A DNA stretch of 64,000 nt, from the NCBI RefSeq assembly GCF_033878955.1, contig NZ_CP138858.1, positions 2,817,001-2,881,000 of the forward strand, written 5' to 3'. Shown here piece by piece: positions 8,422 through 17,781 of this stretch (positions are counted from its first letter, which is position 1; every line of letters begins with the position of its first letter). The stretch comes from Coraliomargarita algicola. Lineage in GTDB: Bacteria; Verrucomicrobiota; Verrucomicrobiia; Opitutales; Coraliomargaritaceae. The notes beneath the pieces are model-generated. The model did not search any database, was not told the DNA's origin, and saw nothing but the letters and a program-made list of their open reading frames with translations. The translations under genes were made by a program, and so were the position numbers.

Positions 8422-9474
8422 ATGAGTCTCTCAAAGCCTATTAAAGTCGCCCAATTTGGATTGGGCCCCATTGGAATCTCCAGCCTGCGCCTACTAGCTC
8501 AAAAGAACTGGGTCGAAATCGTCGGCGGTATCGACATACGACCTGAACTGATCGATCAACCACTTTCAGACGTAGTGGGCGATCCATCTGTGGGAACAGC
8601 TAAAGTCTACGCATCATTTGAAGAATTTATTCTGACCAATGAAGTCGATGCGGTCGTGCACACCGCCGGATCTCGCGCCACGGTATCCTTCGAGCAAATA
8701 CGCCCAATGCTCGAGAAGGGCATCGCCGTCGTCTCTTCATGCGAGGAGCTACTCTACCCCGCACTGCGCGCACCCAAAGAAACTGCTGAAATCGATCAAC
8801 TGTGCCAAAGCACGGGGGGCCGCGTGCTCGGCACTGGCGTCAACCCTGGATTTGTGTTGGATGTCATGCCCGCCTTTTTTAGCGGCGTGTGCGCTTCGGT
8901 ATCTGGGGTCTATGGTGAACGCGTCGTAGATGCCTCGACTCGTAGACAGCCCCTACAAAAGAAAGTAGGTAGTGGCTTAGACCCGGAAGTATTCAAAGCA
9001 CTGGCAGCCGAAGGCAAGGCTGGTCACGCTGGATTCCAAGAATCATTGGCATTACTAGCCAATGCGCTCGGTTGGGAACTGGGACCGATCACAGAAACAA
9101 TCCAGCCAGTGATTGCCAAAAAGCCAATACGCACGGACTACTTCAGTGTCGAACCAGGCCAGACTGCGGGACTCCACCAAATTGTATCCGCCGAAAGTAA
9201 AGAGGGCTATCCGATCCACCTGGATTTAAAAATGTACCTCGATGCAGAAAACCCACACGACACCATTCGCCTAGACTCCAATCCTCCCATCGAGGCAACC
9301 GTCACAACTGGAGTGGCTGGAGATATCGCCACTGTGGCTGCATTGGTGAATGCGATACCGAGCCTGCTAATTGCAGCGCCGGGCGTACGCTTAATGACAG
9401 AACTATGCGTGCCACACTGCCGCGAAAGCTTATCTGGCATGCAATCTGCGTGTGAGCTCACCCTTAACCACTAA
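8422..9474 (+). CDS. NAD(P)-dependent dehydrogenase, dihydrodipicolinate reductase / 2,4-diaminopentanoate dehydrogenase-like
   Basis: A 350-residue cytoplasmic oxidoreductase. The N-terminal Rossmann fold has FGLGPIGISSLRLL at about residues 12-25, then GIDIRP, DAVVHTAG and GTGVNPGFVLDVMP, in the DapB-N-like arrangement of the 2,4-diaminopentanoate dehydrogenase (amine dehydrogenase) group. The family reductively aminates or oxidatively deaminates small diamino or amino acids; I cannot name the substrate here. No lysine pathway genes are near, so biosynthetic DapB is unlikely. It is the first gene after the sigma-54-like promoter and is followed after 24 bases by the PEP-CTERM gene, so both are probably driven by the 6812 regulator. 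Confidence 0.75.
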   Translation: MSLSKPIKVAQFGLGPIGISSLRLLAQKNWVEIVGGIDIRPELIDQPLSDVVGDPSVGTAKVYASFEEFILTNEVDAVVHTAGSRATVSFEQIRPMLEKGIAVVSSCEELLYPALRAPKETAEIDQLCQSTGGRVLGTGVNPGFVLDVMPAFFSGVCASVSGVYGERVVDASTRRQPLQKKVGSGLDPEVFKALAAEGKAGHAGFQESLALLANALGWELGPITETIQPVIAKKPIRTDYFSVEPGQTAGLHQIVSAESKEGYPIHLDLKMYLDAENPHDTIRLDSNPPIEATVTTGVAGDIATVAALVNAIPSLLIAAPGVRLMTELCVPHCRESLSGMQSACELTLNH

Positions 9475-9498
9475 ATCAGTAATTATTCGACTACCATT

Positions 9499-10318
9499 AT
9501 GAACACAAAAAACAAGCACCACACACACACACACACACACCATAATCGCAGGCACACTACTCGCTGGCTTACTTGCCGGCAGCCATGCCTCAGCTCAAGT
9601 TAGTTATGATACAATTAGCTCCAGCTACACGGAAGACTTCAGCTCAGGGCTTCCCGCTGGAGCGGCGACACCGACCTGGACCGACAATAGTATCTTCACG
9701 GGCTGGTACGCCTATGAAACTGCAAACAGTGCAGCACCCAGCAACTACCGCATCACCAGCACTGGCGACTCTTCAGCTGCTCAATTGTATCAATATCGTT
9801 CCAGCGCCTCGTCAGTCGATGGAGCCTTGGGCACACGCCCCTCAGGTACAACTGGCGACATGATGCTAGCCCTGCGCTTAACAAATAATACAGGTTCCAC
9901 ACTCACAGAGTTTACACTGGGATACACGGGCGAGCAATGGTTTGAGAGCGTGACCGAACAAAATAATCAATATGTCGTTTCTTACCAAATCGGCACGATT
10001 GCCGACATCTCCTCTGGCTCTTGGACTGAAATCGAGGCACTTGAATTCAACACCCCCAAAGAAACGGGGGCCGACGATACGCTGATCGGATCTGATGCTG
10101 AAAATCAAGTCGTACTATCCGCTGAAACCGTCGCTTCAATCGTATGGGAAGATGGAGAAGACCTATGGATTCGCTGGTTCGACTCCAATAGTAGCGGCTT
10201 CGACCAAGGCATCGCGATTGACGACGTCTCCTTCAGCGCAATACCAGAGCCATCCCACTATGCCATCCTACTAGGCATGGGCGCTCTAGGACTGACGGCT
10301 TGCCGACGCCGTATGTAA
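9499..10318 (+). pseudogene. PEP-CTERM surface protein gene, out of frame at an AC repeat (probably phase-variable, OFF)
   Basis: The ATG at 9499 opens MNTKNKHHTHTHTH but meets a stop after about 35 codons. One base over (frame of 9539), the sequence TIIAGTLLAGLLAGSHASAQ is a good signal peptide and continues unbroken to 10318 with no start codon of its own before about 9785. The mature part is about 250 residues, Ser/Thr-rich. It ends in EPSHYAILLGMGALGLTACRRRM, the PEP-CTERM exosortase signal (Pro-Glu-Pro, membrane helix, Arg cluster). Ten AC units lie at the frame switch; adding one unit or losing two restores one reading frame. A sequencing error is the alternative. No exosortase gene is in the window. 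Confidence 0.8.
9520..9541 (+). repeat. Dinucleotide (AC)10 tract in the signal-peptide coding region
   Basis: Ten uninterrupted AC units (9521-9540) are flanked by C on both sides. The tract is translated as alternating His-Thr just ahead of the hydrophobic core. Slipped-strand mispairing in such a tract changes the frame by two bases per unit, and the gene is out of frame at the present length. Confidence 0.9.
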
Positions 10319-10336
10319 TTAAATCGAAAAGCATTC

Positions 10337-10375
10337 CGGCCGGGGTAGCGAACTAGACGCACCCCGGCCGTTTTT
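10337..10375 (+). terminator. Intrinsic terminator after the PEP-CTERM gene
   Basis: A perfect 10-bp stem, CGGCCGGGGT (10337-10346) with ACCCCGGCCG (10361-10370), is followed at once by TTTTTC. It ends the dehydrogenase-PEP-CTERM unit and separates it from the secreted-protein gene at 10404. Confidence 0.9.
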
Positions 10376-10403
10376 CTATCTTCAACCAAGGACCTTTCAG
10401 CAA

Positions 10404-11138
10404 ATGATCTCTAGACGCCTGATATCCGTTTTTCTTTCTACCTTCGCAGCCATGGCACCAATGTGCGCAGACGTTCTTTACGAATGGAACTTCGACGATC
10501 TACCAAGCACCAATTTGACCCAGGCAAGTTCTAGCGGAAAGATCAAAGCGGACTGGAATCTCGATTTTGATGACACAATGACCAATGGTTTCGGGCAACT
10601 GATCGTCCGCAGAACTCCTGATGGTGCCGCCAATACATATGTCCCAATCAGTGCCAAAGCGTACCGCGAAATTGCAGATGAAGTGTGGATACAAGCCGAT
10701 ATCGATGGCTGGCATTTCAAAGGAAAATCCGCCTCAGAAACAATGCGCCTGGGCATCGTTCATATCACCGACGAAGAGCGTCCACATGTCTTAGCGCAAA
10801 TCATCCTCGAGCGCACGGACAGCCACCAGGTATCCATCGCGGCGGAGGCTTTTGGCGAAGCATCTAAATCCATGGCTGCGTTGCCAATATTCGACAGTGA
10901 ACAAAACGATGCTGTCAGCTTCGTGCTCTACGTAAACAAGAAATCAAATACTTTTAAACTCCACTACAGAATCGACGAAGGCCCTTATCTCTACCTCGGC
11001 GAGGGCACAACCAGCCCTAATCGTGAAATACGCTATTTGCGCTTGGGCTTCTCCGGCTACTTCAACGCTTCCGGTGAAGCGCTCCGGATCGATCGTATCG
11101 CTTACCTTAGCCATAACCCAATCGAGAGCGCACAGTGA
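10404..11138 (+). CDS. Secreted beta-rich protein of unknown function
   Basis: 244 residues with a signal peptide (MISRRLISVFLSTFAAMAPMCA, likely cut before DVLYEWNF). The mature part opens YEWNFDDLPSTNLTQASSSG and reads as a beta-sandwich, similar in texture to LamG/concanavalin-like domains found beside PEP-CTERM proteins in this phylum. It has no C-terminal sorting signal. I cannot assign a function. The stop overlaps the GTG start of the NhaC-family gene by 4 bases, so the two are co-translated, while a terminator separates it from the PEP-CTERM gene upstream. Confidence 0.65.
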   Translation: MISRRLISVFLSTFAAMAPMCADVLYEWNFDDLPSTNLTQASSSGKIKADWNLDFDDTMTNGFGQLIVRRTPDGAANTYVPISAKAYREIADEVWIQADIDGWHFKGKSASETMRLGIVHITDEERPHVLAQIILERTDSHQVSIAAEAFGEASKSMAALPIFDSEQNDAVSFVLYVNKKSNTFKLHYRIDEGPYLYLGEGTTSPNREIRYLRLGFSGYFNASGEALRIDRIAYLSHNPIESAQ

Positions 11139-12847
11139 GTCATTTACTGAAATCGATCCCGCTATGGTTCTTCATGGGCGCACTGGCGCTGTCTTGGTGG
11201 GCGGGGCGCCATTCGTCAACGGTCTGGGTCGTCGAGTCTTATTCGCTGGATCGGGCGACCGCAGAAAAGCGAATGCAAAAGGTCGGCGCACCTTCGTTTT
11301 TAGCCGTCGAAGATTCGATGCTGTGGAAACTTAAAGACGCCTCCATCACACGAGCGCCTGAAGTGACTCAGGAATGGGTGATTGAAAGCAACGACGATGG
11401 TGACACCTTCTCTCACCTAGAAGCGCGCTACCACCGTGGCATGTGGTCGCTCTTTCCTGCATTTGTCACGATTGTACTCTGCTTCTTAACTCGCGAACCT
11501 GTGACTTCCTTACTCGGCGGCATTTTTTCAGGAGCTTTGCTGCTGGGCGCGTACGACATCATGTCCGAGGTCTTGATTCCCGGACTAACGAGTTCATCCG
11601 CAGCACTGATCATTGTGCTCTACCTGGGTCTATTGGGTAGCATGCTGGGTATCTGGTCGCGTAACGGTGCGGCACGGGCCTTTGCTGACTGGGTGACTTT
11701 ACGCTTCGTGCGTGGCCCCAAGACCGCCAAGCTGACTGCATGGATTCTCGGCGCTTTTTTCTTTCAAGGCGGCACCATTAGCACACTACTTGTCGGCACT
11801 ACTGTTAAACCTGTAGCTGACAAGGAAAAGATAAGTCACGAAGAGTTATCCTATATTGTGGATTCGACGGCCTCCCCGATTGCGGTGCTACTTCCTTTCA
11901 ATGCCTGGCCGTTCTATGTGCAAGGGCTCATTTTTGTGGGCGGCATTTCCGCATTGGCGACCGAAGAACTACGTGTCGGTTTCTTTTTCTCTTCGATTCC
12001 TCTGTTTTTCTATGCGATCCTGGCAGTGCTATTTACATTCCTGCTCAGTATCGATCGTCTCCCTTGCATTGGCCAGTCTTTCAAAAAAGCGATTCGTCGT
12101 TCGCGTGAAACGGGTGAACTGGATCGCCCCGGTGCCACTCCGCTACAAGCTTCGGAGTCGTTGCAAGCATCCGATGTGCCCGAGGGCTACCGTCCGGCCG
12201 CCTTTGAATTTGTTTTGCCGCTGGTGCTGATTATAGGGATCGCAGTCGGCACCTACGTGGTGCTCGATTCTCCAAATGTGCTATGGGCTTTTGCCGTTGC
12301 GGTCTTGGTCGGCGCACTCACTAGCCGCCTGCGTGGTATGACACTTAAGCACTTAATCGAAGGCGTCACTGCTGGACTGCAAGGCGTCGTCTACGGCGCA
12401 GTCATTCTACTCTTGGCGGTCGTGATCGGTGGACTCAGTCGCGAAACCGGCGGAGGTCTTTTTCTGGTAGATTCTCTGGGGGCCGCCCTTCCTTACCAAA
12501 TGCTACCGCTCTTACTATTTGTACTCACCATCGGCATCGCCTTTTCGACCGGGACAAGCTGGGGCACCTTTGCAGTCACTTTCCCACTGGCCATGCCACT
12601 GGCATGGAGCCTCGCCCAAAGCGGCGGTCTGGAGCATCCTGTGCTTTTCTTGCAAATTTGCTTTGCCGCGGTGATCAACGGCAGCGTATTCGGCGACCAG
12701 TGCTCGCCCATTTCCGATACCACGGTTCTTAGCTCGCTGGCGACTGGTTGTGATCTAATGGATCACGTTAAAACTCAAATCATCCCCTCTTCGATCGCCG
12801 CCGTGATTGCTGTCATCGCTTGGACTTTCTTGACCTTCTTTGTATAG
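11135..12847 (+). CDS. NhaC-family Na+/H+ antiporter-like transporter
   Basis: A 570-residue inner-membrane protein with about 11-12 hydrophobic segments. An N-terminal extension of some 100 residues has one helix and a soluble stretch before the transporter core begins (GMWSLFPAFVTIVLCFLTREP). Family blocks are FFFQGGTISTLLVGTTVKPVAD, STASPIAVLLPFNAWPFY, GTSWGTFAVTFPLAMPLA and GSVFGDQCSPISDTTVLSS. NhaC-type carriers exchange Na+ for protons or move organic acids and amino acids with Na+. Starting with GTG at 11135, it overlaps the secreted-protein gene by 4 bases. Its place beside a peptidase that frees glutamate suggests amino-acid uptake, which is inference. Confidence 0.85.
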   Translation: MSHLLKSIPLWFFMGALALSWWAGRHSSTVWVVESYSLDRATAEKRMQKVGAPSFLAVEDSMLWKLKDASITRAPEVTQEWVIESNDDGDTFSHLEARYHRGMWSLFPAFVTIVLCFLTREPVTSLLGGIFSGALLLGAYDIMSEVLIPGLTSSSAALIIVLYLGLLGSMLGIWSRNGAARAFADWVTLRFVRGPKTAKLTAWILGAFFFQGGTISTLLVGTTVKPVADKEKISHEELSYIVDSTASPIAVLLPFNAWPFYVQGLIFVGGISALATEELRVGFFFSSIPLFFYAILAVLFTFLLSIDRLPCIGQSFKKAIRRSRETGELDRPGATPLQASESLQASDVPEGYRPAAFEFVLPLVLIIGIAVGTYVVLDSPNVLWAFAVAVLVGALTSRLRGMTLKHLIEGVTAGLQGVVYGAVILLLAVVIGGLSRETGGGLFLVDSLGAALPYQMLPLLLFVLTIGIAFSTGTSWGTFAVTFPLAMPLAWSLAQSGGLEHPVLFLQICFAAVINGSVFGDQCSPISDTTVLSSLATGCDLMDHVKTQIIPSSIAAVIAVIAWTFLTFFV

Positions 12848-12897
12848 CAATCAGTCCGACCACCAAAACTGTCACCATTTTTTTGATACACTTTTAT

Positions 12898-14742
12898 ATG
12901 AACCTGTTCAGCCCACGCACTCTACTCTCAGTCAGCGCAATTGGCCTAGCTTCGCATATTTACGCGGATACAGTGATCGTCAATGAATCCGATCCGGAAG
13001 TCCGTAGGGAAGTCGATGTTCGATTCGGTCCGGGAGCGGATGCTTCCTATTTCGCACGTAATGGAATGGTGACCTCCTCCTCCAATCACGCGACTTTTGC
13101 GGGACTGGAAATACTTCGTGCGGGCGGCAACGCCTTCGATGCGGCTGCAGCGGTGCAGATGGTGCTCTGTGTCACCGAGCCATACGCCAGTGGGCTCGGT
13201 GGCGGACTCTTTGCCATGGGCTATGATGCCGACTCGGGTGAAATATTCGCACTGGATGGGCGGGAAGAATCGCCCAAGGCATTTCATGCGGGCCGCTTTA
13301 AAGATGATGCGGGTAAAGTAATGCCCTTCCGCGACCGTATCACCGGTGGCAATGCAGTCGGGGTGCCCGGCACGCTGGCGGCTTTTATTAAATTACAAAA
13401 CGAACACGGCAGCATGAGCCTGGCCGAAATCTGCGAGCCTGCCATTCGTATCGCGCGTGATGGCTTTCGCGTGCCCGAGACTTTTGCCGCCAACTTAAAA
13501 CACCACTGGGACCGTATTTCGCTCTTTCCAGAGAGCCGACGTTTATTCAGCCGCCCGGATGGCAGCCCCCTGCAAGCCGGCGACCTCCATACAAATCCGG
13601 AGCTGGCAGATACCTTGACACTCATCGCACAAGAAGGCGCCAATGTCTTCTACCACGGAGCGATCGCCCAAGACATCGTGCGCGCCGTGCAAACAGACCC
13701 AGTTCAAGCGGGCGTACTCACGATGGAAGACCTGGCACGTTACCAGCCGCTCGACCGCAGCCCTGTCGCAGTGAGCTTCGATCAATACTCGGTCTATGGC
13801 ATGCCCATGCCATCCAGCGGTGGTGCCACTCTCGGCCTGATGCTAAACCTGGTGCAAGCCCATGGCCTCGAAAACTTACGATGGGGCGATGCCGATACCT
13901 TCAGCCTCTTGCTCAATATTCAAAACCTGGCCTTCGCCGATCGTAATCATTACATGGCGGATGCGGATTTCGTCGATGTGCCAGTGGATGGACTGCTCGA
14001 TCCTGCGTACGCCAGCGAGCGCGTCGCACTGATTCAATCCACCCAAGCCATCCCCACCCCGATCAAATATGGCAAGCCTGCTGGTGCCGTTGCGCCCCCC
14101 CAAGCACAGCAGCTGCAACACGAAAGCCAATCCACCACCCACTTCTCAGTCGTCGATCGTGATCGTAATGTAATCTCCATCACTTCCACCCTCGAGCAAC
14201 ACTTCGGCTCCGGCGTCGCCGTGCCAGGACGCGGATTTTTACTGAATAATGAGTTAACCGATTTCAATTCAACACAACACGACAAGGCAGGCGAACTCGC
14301 CGCCAATCGCCCCACACCTGGCTTACTGCCCCGCCGCACTGCCTTAGGCGCGGCGGCCGACACACTCGGCGGCAAGCGTCCACGCTCCAGTATGAGCCCC
14401 ACTATTATACTCAAAGACGGACAACCTTATCTGGTAATCGGCTCCCCCGGAGGCAGCCGTATCATCGGAGTGGTCTTCAACGCACTGCTCAACACGCTGG
14501 TATTCGATTTCGACCTACAAGCCGCCATCAATGCACCTCGCGTGATCGGCCGCAATGGTCGCCCTGAAATGGAATCGCCGCTCTATCGCGATACAACATT
14601 ACGCCAAGAACTCAAAGAACGTGGTTTCAAAATGGTGGACGCCCAAGCTGCAGGCTCCGTGCAAGCCATCCGCGTGAATCCAAACGGCTGGCTGGAGGGC
14701 GCAGCTGACCCACGCCGCGAAGGCCTCGCGCTGGGGTATTAA
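12898..14742 (+). CDS. ggt: Gamma-glutamyltranspeptidase (copy 2)
   Basis: A 614-residue precursor with a signal peptide (MNLFSPRTLLSVSAIGLASH). Motifs are GGNAFDAAAAVQMVLCVTEPYASGLGG, the nucleophile site STTHF with Thr at about residue 413, GFLLNNELTDF, GKRPRSSMSPTI and GSPGGSRI. It is closer to canonical GGT than the copy at 4221. It hydrolyses or transfers gamma-glutamyl groups outside the cytoplasm. The ATG at 12898 gives a clean signal peptide; longer in-frame starts would lie inside the NhaC-family gene. The gap to that gene is 50 bases, so transport and peptide cleavage are probably co-expressed. Confidence 0.92.
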   Translation: MNLFSPRTLLSVSAIGLASHIYADTVIVNESDPEVRREVDVRFGPGADASYFARNGMVTSSSNHATFAGLEILRAGGNAFDAAAAVQMVLCVTEPYASGLGGGLFAMGYDADSGEIFALDGREESPKAFHAGRFKDDAGKVMPFRDRITGGNAVGVPGTLAAFIKLQNEHGSMSLAEICEPAIRIARDGFRVPETFAANLKHHWDRISLFPESRRLFSRPDGSPLQAGDLHTNPELADTLTLIAQEGANVFYHGAIAQDIVRAVQTDPVQAGVLTMEDLARYQPLDRSPVAVSFDQYSVYGMPMPSSGGATLGLMLNLVQAHGLENLRWGDADTFSLLLNIQNLAFADRNHYMADADFVDVPVDGLLDPAYASERVALIQSTQAIPTPIKYGKPAGAVAPPQAQQLQHESQSTTHFSVVDRDRNVISITSTLEQHFGSGVAVPGRGFLLNNELTDFNSTQHDKAGELAANRPTPGLLPRRTALGAAADTLGGKRPRSSMSPTIILKDGQPYLVIGSPGGSRIIGVVFNALLNTLVFDFDLQAAINAPRVIGRNGRPEMESPLYRDTTLRQELKERGFKMVDAQAAGSVQAIRVNPNGWLEGAADPRREGLALGY

Positions 14743-14806
14743 AGGCCAAAAAATCCACTTGCTCTCGACGCAGCGTTAACATTCTTTCTGTGCCCGATCT
14801 ACCAAA

Positions 14807-15193
14807 ATGCTCAGGCACTGCTTCAAAATCCTCTTGCTCCTACTCAGCGGCTGGTTACTTACCGGACCGCTGGCTTTGCTGCAGCTGGGTGCCTGGGGCT
14901 GGATGCTAGCGAGCTACTCACAGCAAAGCTCCTTAGAGCAAGCCATCGTAGAAACTTTCGGCGATGAGCGCCCCTGCGACCTTTGCCGTGTGATCGACGC
15001 GGTCGAAGAGACGGAATCCAATAACGACACGGCTCAACGCAGCGATAGTAAAGACATCAAACTGATGCTCGGCCTCAGTCGAGCCATTGAAGTGATCGTG
15101 CCCACACAGGCCTATGCGCCCAAGGCAGCGATTGTATGTAAACCTGAGAATGCCCAGCAAAGGGTGCCCACGCCCCCACCGCGCGTGGCTTAA
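14807..15193 (+). CDS. Small membrane protein with CxxC motif, unknown function
   Basis: 128 residues. An N-terminal membrane stretch (LLLLLSGWLLTGPLALLQLGAWGWML) is followed by a soluble part with DERPCDLCRVIDAV and a Pro-rich tail (PTPPPRVA). It looks like the small cysteine-bearing proteins (DUF2946-like) found next to metal-handling genes. The next gene encodes a Met- and His-rich outer-membrane protein, which points to copper or a similar metal. That link is inferred from context. No close family is recognised with certainty. Confidence 0.6.
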   Translation: MLRHCFKILLLLLSGWLLTGPLALLQLGAWGWMLASYSQQSSLEQAIVETFGDERPCDLCRVIDAVEETESNNDTAQRSDSKDIKLMLGLSRAIEVIVPTQAYAPKAAIVCKPENAQQRVPTPPPRVA

Positions 15194-15210
15194 AGACACA
15201 CTAGCATTCT

Positions 15211-15292
15211 CAAGTTAATTGTCCATCCATGGGGAGACAACGCTCTGTCGTTGCCTGCCAATGGACGGAATGCCGCCCTTTCTGACCGCGGC
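15211..15292. other. Hairpin-forming leader between the CxxC protein and the Met-rich porin
   Basis: GTCCAT near 15222 pairs with ATGGAC near 15265, and inside it CAACG pairs with CGTTG around a short CTCTGT loop. There is no T-run. This could be a structured leader of the downstream gene or a degenerate palindromic repeat. Weak evidence. Confidence 0.3.
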
Positions 15293-15360
15293 AATCATCA
15301 AGCAGGCCCTGTAATCGATTCAAAACGGGCGCTGCTCAAACATTACAAAACACATACAAA

Positions 15361-16470
15361 ATGAAAACTTCTACCCAATTCATCACACTCGCTCTCACAC
15401 TCACTGCGGCCACAACCGCGCACGCCGCACCAGCCGCACCGGTCTTTAGCTGCTGCAGCACTGAGGAACATCAACACATCGCCCGCCCCGATGACCACGC
15501 CCCGATCTCTGTCATGGGCGACCATACTCACAGTAAAGGCGGCTGGATGCTCTCTTACCGTTACATGAACATGCAAATGGACGGCATGCGCAATGGCACA
15601 GAGCGCGTCTCTTCCAGCGATGTGTTTGCGGCCGACGGCGGCTATACCGTAAGTCCGGAATGGATGACGATGGACATGCACATGCTCGGCGCGATGTATG
15701 CGCCGACCGAAAAGCTCACTCTGATGCTGATGGCCAACTACATCGAAACCGAGATGGAGCACAGCATTGTCTCACAGATGGCGGCCAACATGATCAACGG
15801 CGGCGAAACCGAGTTTACCACTCAATCCAGTGGCCTAGGCGATCTAAAGCTGAGCGCACTCTACAGATTCTATTTGCAGGACAACCAAAAGGCCCACTTC
15901 GGCCTAGGGCTCAGCCTACCGACAGGATCCATCGATGAAAAAGATACACTGCCCGCCATGGGAGGTGCAGTCAGCCAGCAAATGCCAGCCTCCATGCAAC
16001 TAGGCTCGGGCACTTTCGACCTACTCCCCTCACTGACTTACGTGCAACAATTTACAAACTGGTCATGGGGCGCTCAGGCAAATGGCACGATTCGTCTTCA
16101 GGATGAAAATTCCAACGACTACCGACTCGGACACAAATTCGAGCTATTGAGCTGGGCAGGCTACAATCTCACCGACTGGCTTGGCTTGAATGGCGGCCTC
16201 AGCTACGGATATGCAGGTAAACTTAAAGGCGACCAAAAGGATGTAAATCTAATGGGGCCCAATGGACGTTCCGTCCCCACCGCCTTCAATGAAAATAGCG
16301 GTGGCGAGCGTATCGACGTCCTACTGGGCATCAACCTACTCAAGCCCAGCGGTCGCTTTGCCGGGCATCGCCTCTCACTCGATCTGCGCCTACCGCTCTG
16401 GCAAGACCTGAACGGCTACCAACTCGAGACCGACTCGACCCTCACTCTGGGCTGGTCGAAGGCGTTTTAA
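15361..16470 (+). CDS. Met-rich outer-membrane beta-barrel (phenol MetA-like transporter family)
   Basis: 369 residues with a signal peptide (MKTSTQFITLALTLTAATTAHA), then a Cys/His-rich N-terminus (FSCCSTEEHQH, GDHTHS). Methionine-dense strands follow (YRYMNMQMDGMRNGT, WMTMDMHMLGAMY, LMLMANY). The rest shows alternating amphipathic strands and ends in an aromatic Phe (LTLGWSKAF), typical of outer-membrane barrels. The layout fits the transporter family related to MetA of phenol degradation, often found with copper resistance genes. Met, His and Cys clusters support binding of Cu(I) or Ag(I). The metal role is an inference. Confidence 0.75.
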   Translation: MKTSTQFITLALTLTAATTAHAAPAAPVFSCCSTEEHQHIARPDDHAPISVMGDHTHSKGGWMLSYRYMNMQMDGMRNGTERVSSSDVFAADGGYTVSPEWMTMDMHMLGAMYAPTEKLTLMLMANYIETEMEHSIVSQMAANMINGGETEFTTQSSGLGDLKLSALYRFYLQDNQKAHFGLGLSLPTGSIDEKDTLPAMGGAVSQQMPASMQLGSGTFDLLPSLTYVQQFTNWSWGAQANGTIRLQDENSNDYRLGHKFELLSWAGYNLTDWLGLNGGLSYGYAGKLKGDQKDVNLMGPNGRSVPTAFNENSGGERIDVLLGINLLKPSGRFAGHRLSLDLRLPLWQDLNGYQLETDSTLTLGWSKAF

Positions 16471-16482
16471 AGTAGAACCACC

Positions 16483-16527
16483 GTGGCGTGTTCGTAAAAG
16501 GACTTCCAGTATTTGCGAACACGCCAC
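16483..16527. repeat. 12-bp perfect inverted repeat downstream of the Met-rich barrel gene
   Basis: GTGGCGTGTTCG (16483-16494) and CGAACACGCCAC (16516-16527) are exact complements around a 21-base loop, 12 bases after the stop codon at 16468-16470. It has no T-run, so it is a REP-like palindrome or a factor-dependent transcript end rather than a classic terminator. Confidence 0.6.
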
Positions 16528-16605
16528 CATTTCCCGCTTCTCTAAAGCGTTGATCATAGCGCGATAGATTTGACAATTCGCCAAACTGCCACGATGTAGG
16601 CAGCT

Positions 16606-17097
16606 ATGTTACGTCGCTATTCCTGCCTGATCAGCACGATCATGGCCTCCATTACTCTGATTCCCCTCGCCGCAGAGGAAGCAATCTCACCTACCCAAAT
16701 CACTGAACAGGAATCTTGGAATGGCTCGGTCTTTCGTATCGAAGATACCAAAACCCGCGTCAGTATCGCATCGGTCAAGCTATCCGTAAGCGACCTAAAG
16801 CCGGAAGACGGCAACCTGGTCGGCGAATACACCATTCAGGTGCCGCTCATGCAGTCGAAGAACGACAAAGGTAAAATCGTGCTACCACTCGAGTTCAGCA
16901 TGGACGAGCTTGGGGCCAAAGGCGGCACTCTACGCGGGCAAGCAATCAGCTACAAAGAAGGCACCACCCCCAACTTGATTATCTGCGAAATCATCCCCAA
17001 CAAAAATCAGCGCGTGCTGCTGGATATCACCACCGACGACCGCACCCTATCCTTTAAGTCTCGCTATTCCATAGTAGAGACCTCCAACGACAGCTAA
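16606..17097 (+). CDS. Secreted protein of unknown function
   Basis: 163 residues with a signal peptide (MLRRYSCLISTIMASITLIPLAA, likely cut before EEAISPTQ). The mature part is beta-rich (VGEYTIQVPLMQSKNDKGKIVLPLEF) and has no motif I recognise. It lies 23 bases before the DUF5069 gene on the same strand. A periplasmic location is likely from the leader; nothing more can be said. Confidence 0.6.
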   Translation: MLRRYSCLISTIMASITLIPLAAEEAISPTQITEQESWNGSVFRIEDTKTRVSIASVKLSVSDLKPEDGNLVGEYTIQVPLMQSKNDKGKIVLPLEFSMDELGAKGGTLRGQAISYKEGTTPNLIICEIIPNKNQRVLLDITTDDRTLSFKSRYSIVETSNDS

Positions 17098-17120
17098 CTC
17101 ACTGCTCACCTCGACTTAAA

Positions 17121-17618
<498 letters not shown>

Positions 17619-17620
17619 AC

Positions 17621-17695
17621 GTAGGGGCGCCACTTGTGACGCCCGCGTTGTGATAGCTGCGATGGATCGGCGGGCGTGACAAGTCGCGCCCCTAC
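17621..17695. repeat. REP-like palindromic repeat, two-arm copy
   Basis: The left arm 17621-17646 begins GTAGGGGCGCCACTTGTGAC, and the right arm 17670-17695 is nearly its reverse complement, ending GCGCCCCTAC. A 23-base spacer separates them. The same arm occurs at 19379, 50744 and 59150. The 5' GTAG tetranucleotide is the hallmark of REP sequences handled by RAYT transposases, one of which lies at 62239. Confidence 0.85.
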
Positions 17696-17781
17696 AATTT
17701 GCATTGTAATTTGGCAACGACTCGATCAATTCCAGCACACCATTTGACCTGTTGCGTAAATGGCCTGATCTTTAACACCCT

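Noticed and set aside
9573..9863. Alternative open frame within the PEP-CTERM gene on the plus strand
   Set aside because: It is a third-frame shadow without signal peptide or known motif; the frame from 9539 carries both the leader and the sorting signal.
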